64,000 bases of DNA from positions 1 through 64,000 of the forward strand of contig NZ_FWXD01000008.1 in assembly GCF_900176275.1 (NCBI RefSeq), written 5' to 3'. The notes under the pieces are model-generated. The model was not told the origin of the DNA. It worked only from the letters and a program-made list of their open reading frames with translations, and searched no databases. Position numbers and translations under genes: made by a program. Shown here in pieces: positions 55,174-63,991 of this stretch (position 1 is its first letter; each line of letters opens with the position of its first letter). Origin of the DNA: Andreprevotia lacus DSM 23236. GTDB lineage: Bacteria; Pseudomonadota; Gammaproteobacteria; Burkholderiales; Chitinibacteraceae.

Positions 55174-56781
55174 TTAATTGCAGCCGGGGAATTTGAACGT
55201 GCCGATACGGGTGCTCCAGTTGAATGCGCCATTGGCCTTCAGGTATTCGTTGGTGTACCAGAAGGTGCAGTCGTCAGCGGGGTCTATGCTCATCGCGCTG
55301 TAATCGCCCCAGCGGGCCAGGTTGTAGCCGCTTTGCGAGCCGGAACCCTCGATCAGGCTGGTTTCCGCCTGCATGGTGCCTAGCGGGTCGCTCACTGCGC
55401 GGCTGGTATAGCGGATGGCTGGGTGCAGGCTGGCGCTGGATACGCTATAGCCAAGTGCGGCATTGCCCTGTTTGTCCATGGCGATGGAGCCCATCCAGCG
55501 GTAACTGCTGTCCGGTGCATAGGTTGCCTGTTGATAGACCACTGGCGTGCCGCCGGGGTTGCGGATTTCATACCAGCGTACACCGCTATTGCTGCTGCGC
55601 CGGCCGCTGCTGACGTTGACCGAATGATTGACCACCAGCGCTTCGTGATCGCCGAAGTTGCGATAGGCCAGCCGGTACATCAAGCGGTCGGCCAGTGAGT
55701 CGAGCTTCTGGCTGGTGCCTGCTTGCGGTACGCAGGTGCCGCCGCCGCAGGCGGTGCTGAAACTGGCTACGGGGATGGCAATCGGGCCTGTCAGTGTCGA
55801 GAGCGACGGGTTGGCCCAGTTGGTGTGGAAACGCCAGAGGTTGAGCTTGCCGGCCGCAAGGGCCAGCAGGTAGTCGGGCGCCCCGGCCGGTGGTGGCGTG
55901 GCACCGTCGAGATCGGCTGGCAGCAGGCCACCGTAGCTGCTGGATAGCTGGAAGCATTGCTGGGCGGCCAATGCACCGGTCAGCATGGCGTTGCGGTCAT
56001 AGACGCAGGTCTTGGCGCCGATGAACGAGTTGCTCTTGAACATGTTGAAGGTGATGTAATAGCCGTCCGGCCACACACCGATTTTCGGATAATCCGGAAA
56101 GAGGCTGCCGTAGTTGAACGCATAGCGGTAGTAGCCACCCGTGGCATCACTGCTCTGCGAGACGGCCACGCACTGGTAATAGGGCGCGGCAGTCACGGCA
56201 AACTGGCTGATGATCCAGCGCCCGGCGGCCTTGTCGTAGACCACTACCGGATCGCCATCGTTGTCGGCCTCGCACGGGCCGCCAAAGCCTTGCCAGAGCG
56301 TGTTGACCGGTACCGGACCATAGATGGCTTGTTTGGTCGCCTTGTCAAACACCGCCAATGCGGTGTTGACCAGCTGCACATACTGCGTGGCACCTACCGC
56401 ACCATTGGTATCGGGTGGGGCGGAGTCCACGGTGAAAGCGCCTTGCGGGCCGACGAATCCTGCGCCTACCCCGTCTACCCCCAGCCCGGCCAATGTGGCG
56501 GCGGTCAGCGGGGTGCTCTGTTGCAAGGCGCCGTCCGGCGGGCTGCCCGGTCCGTCGAGGAAGGGCAGCTTGTGCATCGGGTGTTCGCGGGGGCTTTTGG
56601 CAAAGTCATCCGGCCGGGGCATGGTGCCGCGCAGCGAATGCAGCTGATCGTGCTGCACGGCGGCATTGACCTCGACCGACGGCGAATCATCGCCCGGCTG
56701 CGCATGCGCCGCAGGGAGGCCAATTGCAGTGAAAGTGCATAGTGCCAGCGCATAGCGGCGGGCTGGGCGACGGATTGCCAT
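55174..56781 (-). CDS. Large secreted protein of unknown function
   Basis: A 535-residue protein with a twin-Arg-containing but ordinary Sec signal (about residues 1-27, ending AHAQ). The mature part is rich in Gly, Ser, Tyr and Asn and looks all-beta, with repeated strand patterns: APPDTNGAVGATQYVQLVN, DGDPVVVYDKAAGRWIISQF, YPKIGVWPDGYYITFN and RWGDYSAMSIDPADDCTFWY. These suggest blades of a beta-propeller. It has several Cys residues that could pair (CEADNDGD, YYQC, TACGGGTC). I do not recognise a named family, and no catalytic motif is evident. It is monocistronic and ends in a strong hairpin. Confidence 0.8.
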   Translation of the reverse strand: MAIRRPARRYALALCTFTAIGLPAAHAQPGDDSPSVEVNAAVQHDQLHSLRGTMPRPDDFAKSPREHPMHKLPFLDGPGSPPDGALQQSTPLTAATLAGLGVDGVGAGFVGPQGAFTVDSAPPDTNGAVGATQYVQLVNTALAVFDKATKQAIYGPVPVNTLWQGFGGPCEADNDGDPVVVYDKAAGRWIISQFAVTAAPYYQCVAVSQSSDATGGYYRYAFNYGSLFPDYPKIGVWPDGYYITFNMFKSNSFIGAKTCVYDRNAMLTGALAAQQCFQLSSSYGGLLPADLDGATPPPAGAPDYLLALAAGKLNLWRFHTNWANPSLSTLTGPIAIPVASFSTACGGGTCVPQAGTSQKLDSLADRLMYRLAYRNFGDHEALVVNHSVNVSSGRRSSNSGVRWYEIRNPGGTPVVYQQATYAPDSSYRWMGSIAMDKQGNAALGYSVSSASLHPAIRYTSRAVSDPLGTMQAETSLIEGSGSQSGYNLARWGDYSAMSIDPADDCTFWYTNEYLKANGAFNWSTRIGTFKFPGCN

Positions 56782-57017
56782 GGCGACAGACTCCCTGAGC
56801 GCGGCGGCGCAATTCGATTCCGGCCTGCATGTCAGCTCATCTACGCGTCGCGGCGCAGCAACTCCCTTATCCGTAAACTATACGGCGCAGGGCAGGCCAA
56901 GGCCATGTACGTCCGTCACCCTGCAATGGCCTGACAATCTCTTGAACGGCCGTCATGGCTGCTGTCATTTTCGCGCCAATTGCAACGACTAAGTAGGCAT
57001 CCGTCATGGAGTAGCTT

Positions 57018-57788
57018 ATGAAAACGATCAACAGTTTGTGGGCCGGCGCCTTGCTGGCTGCGACCGCGCTGGCGGGAGAGCCGGCGTGCCGCATGTCGAC
57101 CACGCACAGCAGCGAGCCGGCACCGGTACTTGCCGAGTTGTACACCTCGGAGGGATGCAGCAGCTGTCCGCCTGCGGAACGCTGGTTGAGCGGCCTTGCC
57201 GCAGCAGGCCTGCCAAGAGCGCGGGTCATCCCGCTGGCGTTTCATGTCGACTATTGGGATTACCTCGGCTGGCGCGACCGCTTTGCCGATGCGGCCTATA
57301 CCAGACGTCAGCAGTCCAGAGCTCGTACCAGTGGCGCGTCCTTTGTCTACACCCCGCAGTTGCTGCTGAACGGACGCGACACGCGCAGCTGGATCGGGGG
57401 CTATGACGTGCTGCGCAACAGGGAAAAGGCGCAAGCAAAACCTGCCGCCGCGCTGTCGATGCTGCTGCAGGCTGACCCGCAGGGGCTGGTTGCAGCCATG
57501 CGGATCGAGGATGCGCTGCCGAACCAGCAACTTTATCTGGCCCTGTATGAAGACGGCTTGAGCAGCCAGGTGCAGGCGGGTGAAAACAAGGGCGAGCGTT
57601 TGCTGCACGACGCGGTCGTGCGCCGCCTGGCTGGGCCGTTCCCGGTGGGTACCGACGGAAAGCTGCAAACGCACGTGGTATTGCAGCCACCGCCAGGGCA
57701 GGATTTGCAGCGCAGCGGGGTAGCCGCCTGGCTGGAAGATGCCCAAGGCGGGGTGGTGCAGGCCATTGCCGCGCAGTGTGTACGTTAG
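57018..57788 (+). CDS. DUF1223 family secreted thioredoxin-like protein
   Basis: A 256-residue protein. An N-terminal signal sequence (about 1-20) precedes ELYTSEGCSSCPPAERWL, the redox-like C-x-x-C-P-P motif of DUF1223. The following HVDYWDYLGWRDRFADAAYTRRQ in parts is the family's most conserved stretch, along with VYTPQLLLNGR and the downstream Trp. It is probably periplasmic with a thioredoxin-like core; its substrate is unknown. The 236-bp region upstream carries no recognisable element beyond the start-proximal GGAGTAGCTT. Confidence 0.88.
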   Translation: MKTINSLWAGALLAATALAGEPACRMSTTHSSEPAPVLAELYTSEGCSSCPPAERWLSGLAAAGLPRARVIPLAFHVDYWDYLGWRDRFADAAYTRRQQSRARTSGASFVYTPQLLLNGRDTRSWIGGYDVLRNREKAQAKPAAALSMLLQADPQGLVAAMRIEDALPNQQLYLALYEDGLSSQVQAGENKGERLLHDAVVRRLAGPFPVGTDGKLQTHVVLQPPPGQDLQRSGVAAWLEDAQGGVVQAIAAQCVR

Positions 57789-57828
57789 CTGTCGCAGACC
57801 ATTTACGCTTACTTAACAAGCTTACTGC

Positions 57829-57857
57829 TTCAAGCAAGCCCCGCTTGTGGCTAAAAT
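57829..57857 (+). promoter_or_regulatory. Promoter of pgsA
   Basis: TTCAAG (57829-57834), a 17-base spacer and TAAAAT (57852-57857) give a plausible sigma-70 promoter 33 bases before the pgsA ATG. Confidence 0.5.
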
Positions 57858-57889
57858 ACAGCATTTACCGCCTCCCGGATCGCCTGTCG

Positions 57890-58459
57890 ATGCCGTTCAA
57901 TCTGCCCATATTCCTGACCTGGCTGCGCGTGGCGCTGATTCCGGTCTTCGTCGGCCTGTTCTACATGCCGAACGACCTGCCAAGCATCGAGGTCAAGAAC
58001 ATCGTTGGGACGCTGATTTTTGCCGTCGCCGCGCTGACCGACTGGTTCGACGGCTATCTGGCGCGCCGCTGGAACCAGACCTCCAGCTTCGGCGCCTTCC
58101 TCGACCCGGTGGCCGACAAGCTGATGGTGGCCGCGGCGCTCATCCTGCTGGTCGAGCTGGGCCGCGCACCGGCGTGGCTGGCGGTCATCATCATCGGGCG
58201 CGAGATCACCATCTCGGCACTGCGTGAGTGGATGGCGCAACTGGGCAAATCGAAAAACGTGGCGGTTGCCTACATCGGCAAGCTCAAGACTGCGGCGCAA
58301 ATGATCGCCATCCTGCTGCTGCTGTGGTGGGGGCCGCTGCTGCCGGGCATTCCCACCCCGCTGTTCGGGCAACTGGCCCTGTATGTGGCCGGGGTGCTGA
58401 CCATCATGTCGATGTTCTATTACCTGCGCGTCGCCGCCCAGCAGTTCAAGGGCCAGTGA
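57890..58459 (+). CDS. pgsA: CDP-diacylglycerol--glycerol-3-phosphate 3-phosphatidyltransferase PgsA
   Basis: Makes phosphatidylglycerophosphate in the inner membrane. The CDP-alcohol phosphotransferase signature DGYLAR-x8-G-x3-D-x3-D is present as DWFDGYLARRW through FGAFLDPVADKL. About five helices fill the 189 residues. The ATG at 57890 (MPFNLPIFLTWLRV) is the family-typical start; upstream in-frame codons lie in the promoter region. It is followed after 4 bp by an MFS gene. uvrC, its neighbour in many proteobacteria, lies 4 kb upstream. Confidence 0.95.
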   Translation: MPFNLPIFLTWLRVALIPVFVGLFYMPNDLPSIEVKNIVGTLIFAVAALTDWFDGYLARRWNQTSSFGAFLDPVADKLMVAAALILLVELGRAPAWLAVIIIGREITISALREWMAQLGKSKNVAVAYIGKLKTAAQMIAILLLLWWGPLLPGIPTPLFGQLALYVAGVLTIMSMFYYLRVAAQQFKGQ

Positions 58460-58463
58460 GCGC

Positions 58464-59627
58464 ATGACCCAACCCCGCACCGCCGGTCTGTTTGCGATCG
58501 GCGGTTTTTATTTCTGCTACTTCGCATTTACCGGCTTGTTTCAGCCTTTCTGGGGTGTTTATCTGGCGGCGCTGTCGTTTCCGGCCTGGCAGATCGGCAT
58601 CCTCACCTCGCTGACGCAGATCAACCGCATCTATGCCCCCGTAGCATGGGGCTGGCTGGCCGATCACACCGGGCGGCGCTCGCTGATCTTGCGGGTGGCC
58701 GGTGCGGGCGCGGTGGCCGGTTTCGTCTTTCTGCCTTTCGTGCACGGTTTTGGCGGCATCCTGGCTGCCGTCCTGTTTGCCACCTTTTTCTGGAGTGCTG
58801 CGCTGCCGCTGGTCGAAGCCCTGACCATGAATCTGCTCAAGGGCGATGGCGGGCGCTATGCGCGCTTGCGCGTTTGGGGATCAATCGGCTTCATCGTGAC
58901 CTCGATTGTTGGCGGGTACTGGATGCAGGCATTCGGCATCCAGGTGCTGCCGTGGACGGTGCTGGGGGTCATGTGCGGCCTGGCGGCCTATGCCTGCCTG
59001 CTGCCCAAGGCACCCGCGCAGGCGCATGCACACGAACGCGCCGCAGGCTTTGGCGAAATCATGGCCCGGCGCGAGGTGCAGGTGGTGTTTGGTTGCTGTT
59101 TTCTGATGCTGCTGTCGCACGGACCGTATTACAGCTTCTATTCGATCTTCGTCACTGATCTGGGCGTGGCCAAAAGCAGCGTGGGCTGGCTGTGGGCGCT
59201 GGGCGTGACGGCCGAGGTTTGCGTGTTTCTGTCCATGCCATGGCTGACCGCGCGTTGGTCCACGCGGCAATTGTTCCTGTCGTGTTTCCTGGTGGCTACC
59301 GGGCGCTGGTTGCTGATTGCCTTCAGCGGCGGCCATCTGGCCTTGCTGTTGCTGGCCCAGCTTGGCCATGCCTGGACCTTTGCCATCTGCCACGCTACCG
59401 GCATGAGCTATGTGCACAGGCATTTTGCCGGGCCACACCAAGGCAAGGGGCAGGCGCTGTATATCGGCGCTTCGTTCGGCTTGGGGGGCAGTCTGGGTGG
59501 TGTGCTGGCGGGAGCGGCCTGGGTGCCGCTAGGCGGCACTAGCTGTTTCCTGATTGCAGCGGGCATCGCCTTGCTGGGCTGGCTGGTGGCGCGTGCCGGC
59601 CTGCGCGAACCGCCTCAGGCGGCCTGA
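58464..59627 (+). CDS. MFS transporter, HcaT/nucleoside-symporter-like
   Basis: A 387-residue, 12-helix transporter of the MFS_1-like (HcaT/LacY-type) group. It starts GLFAIGGFYFCYFAFTGLFQPFWGVYL and has the loop motif GWLADHTGRRSL, then RYARLRVWGSIGFIVTS, a mark of this group. The substrate may be an aromatic acid or a nucleoside, but this cannot be decided from sequence alone. It lies 4 bp after pgsA and overlaps the convergent HD-GYP gene by 13 bp. Confidence 0.85.
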   Translation: MTQPRTAGLFAIGGFYFCYFAFTGLFQPFWGVYLAALSFPAWQIGILTSLTQINRIYAPVAWGWLADHTGRRSLILRVAGAGAVAGFVFLPFVHGFGGILAAVLFATFFWSAALPLVEALTMNLLKGDGGRYARLRVWGSIGFIVTSIVGGYWMQAFGIQVLPWTVLGVMCGLAAYACLLPKAPAQAHAHERAAGFGEIMARREVQVVFGCCFLMLLSHGPYYSFYSIFVTDLGVAKSSVGWLWALGVTAEVCVFLSMPWLTARWSTRQLFLSCFLVATGRWLLIAFSGGHLALLLLAQLGHAWTFAICHATGMSYVHRHFAGPHQGKGQALYIGASFGLGGSLGGVLAGAAWVPLGGTSCFLIAAGIALLGWLVARAGLREPPQAA

Positions 59628-60469
59628 AGCAAGGCCGGGTCGAGGTGCTGGCGGGCGCTTTGCACCAGCCCGGCAATCAATTCGTGGTCAATGGGCAAGG
59701 GCTGCGCGGCTGCTTTGCGCCCCGTCGCTACAAAGCGCCAGTCGCCATTGCTGCCAACCGTGCGCAACTCGCTGCGGCAATTGGGGCAATCAAGCAAATC
59801 GCCGCTGCGCGCCTTGCGCGGCACCGCAATGATGGGGCCGCAGGCCGGACAGCTTTGCAGCGGGATGCCGGGTTCGGAATGTCCAATGATATGAGTCAGT
59901 GCGCCGGCATGACCCAGTGCGATAAAGCGCTCACCCAGCTCCCGGTCGAATTGCCGGCCCAGATTGTCCCCGATGATGTCCAGCGCGCGCTCGATCGGCA
60001 TGCCGGCGCGGTAAGGACGCGTCGACGTCATCGCGTCGAAGGCATCGGTGAGGCCGACGATGCGCGCAACCAGCGGAATCTGCTCGCCATGCAGCCCGGC
60101 CGGGTAACCTTGGCCATCCGGCGTTTCGTGATGCATCAGGATGGCTTCGCGTACCAGTGCGGCCAACGGGTGTTGTGCCAGCAATTTGTCGCCCGTGGCC
60201 GGGTGCGTCTTGATGACTGCGTATTCTTCGTCGGTCAACTTGCCAGGCTTGTTGAGGATGGCATCCGGCACGCCGATCTTGCCCAGGTCATGCAGAAAGC
60301 CGCCCAGCGTGATGCGTGCCACTTCGGCATCGGGCAGGGCCATGTCCTGCGCCAGCAGGCGGGAGAATTGCGACACACGCCACAAATGGCCGCCGGTATA
60401 GGCATCGCGTGCTTCGACCATGGCGGCCATGGTGTAGAGGCTGTTGAGCAGGTGGGTAAACAGGTCCAT
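59615..60469 (-). CDS. HD-GYP domain protein with C-terminal zinc ribbon
   Basis: A predicted cyclic-di-GMP phosphodiesterase. The HD-GYP domain (about residues 15-190) has H-x(n)-HDLGKIGVPD and the signature HHETPDGQGYPAGLHG, all metal and GYP residues intact. There is no receiver or sensor domain in front. After residue 200 a small zinc-ribbon follows (CPACG ... CPNC), then a helical tail. The 284-residue stand-alone form with a zinc ribbon is unusual. It could control motility together with the flagellar genes, but it is 10 kb away, so this is only a possibility. Confidence 0.88.
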   Translation of the reverse strand: MDLFTHLLNSLYTMAAMVEARDAYTGGHLWRVSQFSRLLAQDMALPDAEVARITLGGFLHDLGKIGVPDAILNKPGKLTDEEYAVIKTHPATGDKLLAQHPLAALVREAILMHHETPDGQGYPAGLHGEQIPLVARIVGLTDAFDAMTSTRPYRAGMPIERALDIIGDNLGRQFDRELGERFIALGHAGALTHIIGHSEPGIPLQSCPACGPIIAVPRKARSGDLLDCPNCRSELRTVGSNGDWRFVATGRKAAAQPLPIDHELIAGLVQSARQHLDPALLQAA

Positions 60470-60602
60470 GAGGCACTCACTGGCGTTGATTCAGGCATTT
60501 TAGTCGGCGAATCCGGTAATTTCTGACAGTCGATTTTAGGATTTGCCCCAATAGTGATGAAAGGGTGGATGACCTAGCGTCAGACGCATCGACAACGTGA
60601 CC

Positions 60603-60620
60603 CGGTGCCATGCGGCACCG
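60603..60620 (+). promoter_or_regulatory. Leader hairpin before the DAHP synthase gene
   Basis: CGGTGCC/GGCACCG forms a perfect 7-bp stem with an ATGC loop, 22 bases before the start codon. No T-run follows. It may affect translation or bind a regulator. Confidence 0.3.
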
Positions 60621-60642
60621 TGCAGACAGAGAGAGCCGGAAC

Positions 60643-61659
60643 ATGATTATCGTGATGCAACGTCAGGCCACCCCCGCGCAGGTTGACGGCGTGGTGCAAT
60701 ACATCCGCGACAACGGCTTGCAGGAGCATGTATCGCGCGGCGCCGAGTTGACCATCATTGGCGCGATTGGCGACGAGAACAAGCTGGATTTGGCGCACCT
60801 GGAAATCCTGCCTGGCGTCGAGCGCGCTACGCGTATTGCCAAGCAATACAAGATTGTCGCGCGTGATACGCATCCGCAAGGCTCGGTGGTGAACGTGCGC
60901 GGCATTCCTGTCGGCGGGCCGCAGGTACAGATCATCGGCGGGCCGTGTTCGGTCGAGACGCAGGAGCAGATGAACTTGTCCGCCGACGCGGTGGCTGCTG
61001 CCGGCTGCAGCATGATGCGCGGCGGTGCATTCAAGCCGCGCACCAGTCCCTACGCCTTCCAGGGTTTGGGGGTAACCGGGCTGGAATACTTCCAGAAAGC
61101 GGCAAAACGTCACAATCTGCCCGTGGTGACGGAACTGATGGACGTGCGCATGCTCGATACCTTCATGGCGTACGACGTGGATGTGATCCAGATCGGCGCG
61201 CGCAACATGCAGAATTTCGATCTGCTCAAGGAAGTCGGGCGGGTCAACAAGCCGGTCATCCTCAAGCGCGGCCTGTCGGCAACGATCGCGGAATGGCTGA
61301 TGGCCGCCGAATACATCGCTGCCGGCGGCAACCACAACATCATTTTTTGCGAACGCGGCATCCGCACTTTCGAGACCGCCTACCGCAACGTGCTCGACAT
61401 CACCGCGATACCGGTGCTCAAGCGTGAAACACACTTGCCGGTCATCGTCGACCCCAGCCATGCCGGCGGCAAAGCCTGGATGGTGCCGGCGCTGGCACAA
61501 GCCGCCGTTGCCGCCGGGGCAGACGGCCTGCTGATTGAAATGCATCCCAGCCCGTGCGATGCATGGTGCGATGCCGATCAGGCCTTGACGCCGGAGGAGC
61601 TGAAAACGCTGATGGGCAGCTTGCGCGCCATTGCGCAGGCTATAGGCCGTCATGTGTGA
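60643..61659 (+). CDS. aroF: 3-deoxy-7-phosphoheptulonate synthase, type I-beta
   Basis: First step of the shikimate pathway (PEP plus erythrose-4-phosphate). An N-terminal ferredoxin-like regulatory domain (about residues 1-70, [18 protein letters not shown]) precedes the TIM barrel. Barrel motifs include [43 protein letters not shown] and [10 protein letters not shown]. This is the type I-beta form, known in Thermotoga, where the extra domain mediates tyrosine feedback. Length is 338 residues. The ATG at 60643 follows AGAGAGAGCC. It heads a group with a META gene and tyrA. Confidence 0.95.
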   Translation: MIIVMQRQATPAQVDGVVQYIRDNGLQEHVSRGAELTIIGAIGDENKLDLAHLEILPGVERATRIAKQYKIVARDTHPQGSVVNVRGIPVGGPQVQIIGGPCSVETQEQMNLSADAVAAAGCSMMRGGAFKPRTSPYAFQGLGVTGLEYFQKAAKRHNLPVVTELMDVRMLDTFMAYDVDVIQIGARNMQNFDLLKEVGRVNKPVILKRGLSATIAEWLMAAEYIAAGGNHNIIFCERGIRTFETAYRNVLDITAIPVLKRETHLPVIVDPSHAGGKAWMVPALAQAAVAAGADGLLIEMHPSPCDAWCDADQALTPEELKTLMGSLRAIAQAIGRHV

Positions 61660-61720
61660 CGTGCAGTGTGGTCGCATCCCGCTGTCGCCACGAACCGATA
61701 TTCATTACAGGAGAAAATAC

Positions 61721-62380
61721 ATGCATCCTTCCATCTGGCTGTCTGCACTGGCCCTGTGTAGCGTGACTGGCATGGCTCAGGCCCGTTCGCTACTGGACGG
61801 CGACTACCGCATCGACCGCGTGATTACCACCGAGGGCGAGGTGATCCGCCCGACCGATACACGCATCGGCATGACCGTCGAGGGTGATCGCGTTAGCGGT
61901 TTTTCAGGCTGCAACCGCTTCATGGGCGGTATCCGCTACATGGACAGCACTATCAAGCTGGGCCCGCTGGCCGGCACGCGCATGATGTGCATCCAGAATG
62001 AAGTCGCCACCATCGAACACGCGGTGCTGGCTACGCTGGACAAGGTCAGCAGCTTCGGGCTGAACCCGCAGCAGCACAGCGTGGTGTTGCGCGGCGCCCA
62101 CGGCGAACTGGTGTCGCTGCAGCGCCGTGATGGTGTGGAGAAAGAGCTGAGCGTGGCGCCGCAAAAGGTGGGCTGCAGCGGCGTGGGGAAGATGGAATGC
62201 CTGCAGGTGCGCAGCAAGGACAGCGAGCCGTGGACGTTGCTTTATCAGCAAATCGAAGGCTTTGAGTCCAAACCCGGTGTAAGCTATCGCCTTCGCGTGC
62301 GTGAAGAAGCGGTGGCCAACCCACCGGCCGATGCGCCTGCCACGCGGCTTATCCTGGTGGACATCCTCGAATCGCAATGA
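61721..62380 (+). CDS. Secreted META-domain (HslJ-like) and DUF4377-like protein
   Basis: A 219-residue protein with a signal peptide (cleavage near AQA-RS, residue 20). A META domain follows, with the typical GFSGCNRFMGGIRY and a second Cys in TRMMC. The C-terminal ~80 residues resemble DUF4377: a CLQVRSKDSEPWTLLYQQIEGFE stretch in parts, then a YRLRV strand. Envelope localisation is likely; the role is unknown. CAGGAGA lies 9 bases upstream. Its stop overlaps the tyrA start (ATGA), an unexpected partner for aromatic amino-acid genes. Confidence 0.85.
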   Translation: MHPSIWLSALALCSVTGMAQARSLLDGDYRIDRVITTEGEVIRPTDTRIGMTVEGDRVSGFSGCNRFMGGIRYMDSTIKLGPLAGTRMMCIQNEVATIEHAVLATLDKVSSFGLNPQQHSVVLRGAHGELVSLQRRDGVEKELSVAPQKVGCSGVGKMECLQVRSKDSEPWTLLYQQIEGFESKPGVSYRLRVREEAVANPPADAPATRLILVDILESQ

Positions 62381-63243
62381 ACTCAGTCAACAAACTGGTG
62401 CTGCTGGGCACTGGCCTGATCGGCGGCTCGTTCGCGCTCGCACTCAAGCGGGCAGGGCGGGTGGGCAAGGTGGTCGGTGTCGGGCGCAATCCCGACAATC
62501 TGCAGCGTGCGCTGCAGCTGCGCGTCATCGACGAGGCCTCGTCTGACGCTGCGGCGGCAGTGCAGGGCGCCGATCTGGTCTTGCTGGCCACGCCGGTGGG
62601 CCAGATGGGCCGGCTGATGACCCAGATTGCGCCGCATTTGCCGACGGGCTGCATCGTGACCGATGGCGGCAGCACCAAGCAGGATGTGGCCGCCTTGTTC
62701 CGTGCCCATTTGCCGCAGCACCTGCTGTATTGTGTGCCCGGGCACCCGATTGCCGGGTCCGAGCTGTCGGGCGCTGCGGCGGCGCAATATGGTTTGTATG
62801 AAGGCCGCCGCGTAGTGCTCACGCCGCTGGCCGAGAGCAATCCCGGTGCGGTCGCCACAGTGCGTGCGTTGTGGGAGGCCTGTGGCGCCAACGTTTACGA
62901 AATGGATGCGGCCGAGCATGACGGCATCTTTGCTGCCGTCAGCCATGTACCGCACCTGCTGGCGTTCTCCTATATGAACGCAGTACTGGATCGTCGCAAT
63001 GCCGCCGCCTGTCTGGATTTTGCCGCCAGTGGCTTTCGCGACTTCACCCGCATTGCCGGCAGCCACCCCGATATGTGGCGCGATATCGCGCTGGCCAACC
63101 GCGATGCCATTCTGGCCGATCTCAAGGCCAATGCCGCGCAGCTGCAACACGTGATCGAGCTGGTCGAGGGCGGTGACAGCAACGGCCTGACCAGCTATAT
63201 CGAACGTGCCAGCGCAGCGCGCAGCAGCTGGGGGCGTGGCTGA
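62377..63243 (+). CDS. tyrA: Prephenate dehydrogenase TyrA
   Basis: NAD(P)-dependent enzyme converting prephenate to 4-hydroxyphenylpyruvate for tyrosine. The N-terminal Rossmann loop is LLGTGLIGGSFALALK. Catalytic and substrate-site motifs are VTDGGSTKQDV, CVPGHPIAGSE and VSHVPHLLAF. Length is 288 residues, with no fused chorismate mutase or ACT domain. It overlaps the META gene by ATGA. The aroA gene that often follows tyrA is absent here. Confidence 0.95.
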   Translation: MNSVNKLVLLGTGLIGGSFALALKRAGRVGKVVGVGRNPDNLQRALQLRVIDEASSDAAAAVQGADLVLLATPVGQMGRLMTQIAPHLPTGCIVTDGGSTKQDVAALFRAHLPQHLLYCVPGHPIAGSELSGAAAAQYGLYEGRRVVLTPLAESNPGAVATVRALWEACGANVYEMDAAEHDGIFAAVSHVPHLLAFSYMNAVLDRRNAAACLDFAASGFRDFTRIAGSHPDMWRDIALANRDAILADLKANAAQLQHVIELVEGGDSNGLTSYIERASAARSSWGRG

Positions 63244-63277
63244 GCCACGCTCGACCGGTTGTACGGCCCTAACTCGC

Positions 63278-63305
63278 CCGGCGGCCCTGACCGCCGGTTT
63301 GTTTT
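63278..63305 (+). terminator. Intrinsic terminator between tyrA and cmk
   Basis: CCGGCGG (63278-63284) and CCGCCGG (63291-63297) with a 6-base loop are followed by TTTGTTTT. It separates the aromatic block from cmk. Confidence 0.8.
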
Positions 63306-63316
63306 CTGGAGTATTC

Positions 63317-63991
63317 ATGTCCCTCATTCCCGTCATTGCCATCGACGGCCCGTCCGCTTCCGGCAAAGGCACGGTTGCCCAGCGCGTGGCCGATGCCCTC
63401 GGTTTTCACTACCTCGATTCCGGTGCCATTTACCGGTTGACCGCACTGGCTGCACAGCAGCAGGGCGTAGGCTGGCAGGACGAGGCGGGTGTCGCCGCTG
63501 TGGCGGCTGGGCTGGATGTGGTGTTCGACGGGGCGCTCATCCTGCTGGGCGGTATGGACGTCAGCGAGGCCATCCGCAGCGAGCAGATCGGCGTTGGTGC
63601 GTCGGTGGTGGCCGCGCTGCCGGCGGTACGTGCCGCCTTGCTGGCGCGCCAGCAGGCATTCGCGCAGCTGCCGGGCCTGGTGGCCGATGGCCGCGACATG
63701 GGCGCGGTCGTGTTCCCGCACGCACCGCTCAAGGTCTTCCTGACGGCCACCGCCGAGGCACGTGCCGAGCGCCGCTACAAACAATTGCTGGGCCGTGGTG
63801 AGGCTGCCGATCTGGCCGCCATCACCGCCGACCTGCAGGCGCGTGATGAGCGCGACCGTAACCGTGCGGTAGCGCCGCTGCAACAGTTGCCTGACGCCGA
63901 GCTGCTGGAAACCACGCAACTGGGCATCGAAGAGGCCGTTGCGCAGGTTCTGGCGTGGTGGCAGTCGCGAATAAACCAGCCAAGTGCTTGA
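63317..63991 (+). CDS. cmk: Cytidylate kinase Cmk
   Basis: Phosphorylates CMP and dCMP. Walker A is DGPSASGKGT near residues 10-19; the NMP-binding region includes LDSGAIYRL, and DGRDMGAVVFP is the family motif. Length is 224 residues. The ATG at 63317 follows TGGAG; an upstream in-frame start lies inside tyrA. In related genomes rpsA follows; only 9 bases remain in this window. CMP recycling is relevant to a CDP-based phosphoramidate pathway, but cmk is a general gene. Confidence 0.96.
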   Translation: MSLIPVIAIDGPSASGKGTVAQRVADALGFHYLDSGAIYRLTALAAQQQGVGWQDEAGVAAVAAGLDVVFDGALILLGGMDVSEAIRSEQIGVGASVVAALPAVRAALLARQQAFAQLPGLVADGRDMGAVVFPHAPLKVFLTATAEARAERRYKQLLGRGEAADLAAITADLQARDERDRNRAVAPLQQLPDAELLETTQLGIEEAVAQVLAWWQSRINQPSA

